Shown here in pieces: positions 62,431 through 64,000 of a stretch of 64,000 nt of DNA. Position 1 is the stretch's first letter. Every line of letters begins with the position of its first letter. Both the position numbers and the translations under genes were made by a program. Below the pieces are notes generated by a model. That model had not been told where the DNA came from. It made no database searches and saw only the letters and a program-made list of their open reading frames with translations. Origin of the DNA: Methylocystis bryophila (GTDB taxonomy: Bacteria > Pseudomonadota > Alphaproteobacteria > Rhizobiales > Beijerinckiaceae); contig NZ_AP027149.1 in the NCBI RefSeq assembly GCF_027925445.1, positions 1,612,001-1,676,000 of the forward strand, read 5' to 3'.

Positions 62431-62575
62431 GGCCCGTCATGCCCGCGCTTGTCGCGGGCATCCACGCCGTGACGCCTCATGGCGCTCGGGGAAGGGGCTC
62501 TGCCTTTCGATGGTTGCTTGTTGCGCAGCGGCGGCGCGGCTTGGATGGCCAGGACAAGCCCGGCCATGACGCGAC
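62431..62575. repeat. REP-like inverted repeat (GTCATGCCCGCG type)
   Basis: Arms of the type GGCCCGTCATGCCCGCGCTT and AGCCCGGCCATGACGCG flank a less conserved centre with internal hairpins. This is a frequent dispersed intergenic repeat in Alphaproteobacteria. Confidence 0.75.
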
Positions 62576-62604
62576 CCAGAGCGACACTCAAAGCGTTCCG
62601 CCGC

Positions 62605-63738
62605 CTAACGCGCCTCGAAATGCTTGGAGAGCTTGAGGCCCTGTCCCTGGTAATTGGAAAGGCCCGCTTCTCCATACAGGGCTTCAGGAACTTGCAGCAT
62701 CGGCTCATAGACGAGGCGGCCGATGGCCTGTCCGTCCTCGAGGATGAAAGGCACCTCTCGGCTCCTGACCTCCAGCACGGCGCGCGCGCCCGGCCCGCCC
62801 TGCGTCGATCGGCCGAAGCCGGGATCGAAGAAGCCTGCATAATGCACGCGAAACTCGCCGATCGCGGCGTCCATGGGCGCCATTTCGGCGGCGAGATCGG
62901 CCGGAATCTGAATGCGTTCGCGCGAGGCGAGAATGTAAAAATCGCCGGGATCGAGGATGAGCCGCTTGTCCGGGCGAACCGGCAGGCTGTCCCAAAAGTC
63001 CTCGACTCTGTAGAGCCCGATCTTGTCGAGATCGATGACATCCGTGTGCTTTTGCGCCCTATAGCCGACGACGCCCGCGGCGAGCGGCTCGGAGAGATCG
63101 ACGCGCAGCACGACGCCGTCGCGAAGATTTAAGGGACCGTCGACGAGGGCCGCCTGCGCATGCACACCGGCGAGCGCCTCGTCGGAAAGCGCGAAGCTCG
63201 TCTTGAGCGGCGCGTCGGGATCGTGGCGGCGAAAGCGCAACTGGTTGAGCTTGGCGCCCGCGCGGGCGCGCACGGAAAAGGACCGGGGCGAGACCTCGGC
63301 ATAGAGCGGACCCCGATAGCCCCGCTCGACGAGGTCGAAGCGCTCCGCTCGGTCGGCGATGAGCCGCGTGAAAATATCGAGCCGCCCGGTCGAGCTCTTG
63401 GGATTGGCGGCGCCGGAAACGCCCTCGGGCAAAGCGAGGTCTTCGAGGAGCGGGATGACGTAAAAGCAGCCGCGCTCCAAGACCGCTCCGTCTCCGCCAA
63501 GCTCGATCTCGTCGGATTTGAGCTGCGACAGCATGTCGGCCACGCTGCGGCTCGGCCCGGGAAGAAAGCTCGCCCGCACGCGATAGGCCTTGGGACCCAG
63601 GCGCAAATCGAGGCTCGCCGGCTGAATCTGGCTTTCAACGAGCGGTGCGGCGGCGCGGATCGCCCCGTCGCGCATGAGCTCCCCAATCTGTCCGCCCGAT
63701 AGGACGCCGGCGCGGATAGGCTCGACCCTTTGATTCAA
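62605..63738 (-). CDS. dcd: 2'-deoxycytidine 5'-triphosphate deaminase family protein
   Basis: This 377-residue protein is the long alphaproteobacterial form with two dUTPase-fold halves. The first shows SQIQPASLDLRLGPKAYRV and ANPKSSTGRLDIFTRL; the second GEFRVHYAGFFDPGFG and the C-terminal GQGLKLSKHF. It converts dCTP to dUTP. The start is TTG with GGGGA five bases upstream; the next in-frame ATG would remove conserved residues. Confidence 0.88.
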   Translation of the reverse strand: MNQRVEPIRAGVLSGGQIGELMRDGAIRAAAPLVESQIQPASLDLRLGPKAYRVRASFLPGPSRSVADMLSQLKSDEIELGGDGAVLERGCFYVIPLLEDLALPEGVSGAANPKSSTGRLDIFTRLIADRAERFDLVERGYRGPLYAEVSPRSFSVRARAGAKLNQLRFRRHDPDAPLKTSFALSDEALAGVHAQAALVDGPLNLRDGVVLRVDLSEPLAAGVVGYRAQKHTDVIDLDKIGLYRVEDFWDSLPVRPDKRLILDPGDFYILASRERIQIPADLAAEMAPMDAAIGEFRVHYAGFFDPGFGRSTQGGPGARAVLEVRSREVPFILEDGQAIGRLVYEPMLQVPEALYGEAGLSNYQGQGLKLSKHFEAR

Positions 63739-63866
63739 TTCGTCCCCGATGTCTTGTCACCCAAACGGTTCCGCTCGAGCGGAAAGCGCGCTAGCGGCTG
63801 CATAGCACGGAAAGCCTCAGCCGTGGCATAAGCCCCCGCCACTCATCTCCCACAGACTCTGGTCCC

Positions 63867-64000
63867 ATGATCCGCATCGAAAACGTCAGCAAGCAGAACG
63901 GCCATCAAATCCTGTTCATCGAGGCCTCGGCCTCGCTCCTCAAGGGCGAGAAAGCCGGGCTCGTCGGGCCGAACGGCGCCGGCAAGACCACGCTTTTCCG
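63867..64000 (+). CDS. ABC-F family ATPase, 5' end only
   Basis: The first 44 codons read MIRIENVSKQNGHQILFIEA followed by the Walker A motif LVGPNGAGKTT. This is the start of an ABC-F (Uup/EttA-like) ribosome-associated ATPase; the gene runs out of the window, so the subtype is open. Confidence 0.88.
   Translation, partial: MIRIENVSKQNGHQILFIEASASLLKGEKAGLVGPNGAGKTTLF

Overview
The window looks like the chromosome of a type II methanotrophic alphaproteobacterium (Methylocystis/Methylosinus type). It is GC-rich. It opens inside a pmoCAB operon whose PmoB has Asn in place of one CuA histidine, as I recall for Methylocystis. It also has typical Rhizobiales synteny (acpP-fabF-mltG-yicC-gmk).

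Region 1 (1-2.75 kb): 3' end of pmoC, complete pmoA and pmoB, and a strong terminator. Region 2 (3.1-22.7 kb): housekeeping genes. These are an ArsR/SRPBCC pair with a frameshifted SRPBCC gene, gmk-yicC-mltG-fabF-acpP, carB, greA, a HEAT-repeat protein, icd, a nitroreductase, an acyl-CoA dehydrogenase, ispE and rlmB.

Region 3 (22.7-57.9 kb, all minus strand): a gene-transfer-agent-like or prophage-remnant structural cluster. It is read from a near-consensus sigma70 promoter at 57.86-57.88 kb to a terminator inside the 3' end of rlmB at 22.7 kb. The order is terS, terL, portal, [toxin/immunity island], connector, gp10-like, tail completion, tail tube, two chaperones with a putative -1 frameshift, tape measure, TIM-barrel/DUF2460 baseplate protein, [second toxin/immunity island], DUF2460 (gp12), DUF2163 hub (gp13), NlpC/P60 (gp14), gp15-like protein, fibre/adhesin genes, and a lysis/envelope block. 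I see no integrase, repressor, replication gene, prohead protease or major capsid gene. Where protease and capsid would be expected, there are immunity-type genes and broken copies of the portal gene.

The most interesting system is this pair of polymorphic toxin islands inside phage structural genes. The portal protein carries a C-terminal PD-(D/E)XK (Tox-REase-5-like) toxin domain followed by an Imm52-like gene. Downstream lie displaced cassettes that still carry portal scraps. A second locus between two DUF2460 genes encodes an RNase A-like (CdiA-CT type) toxin, two complete paralogous immunity genes, two degenerate immunity copies and one toxin scrap. This pattern matches repeated cassette replacement, as seen in CDI/Rhs loci, but here the carrier is a capsid-portal protein.

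Region 4 (57.9-64 kb): pgeF, a SAM-dependent methyltransferase and lgt (translationally coupled), an exported beta-propeller-like protein with an exosortase-type C terminus, a dCTP deaminase-family gene, and the start of an ABC-F ATPase.
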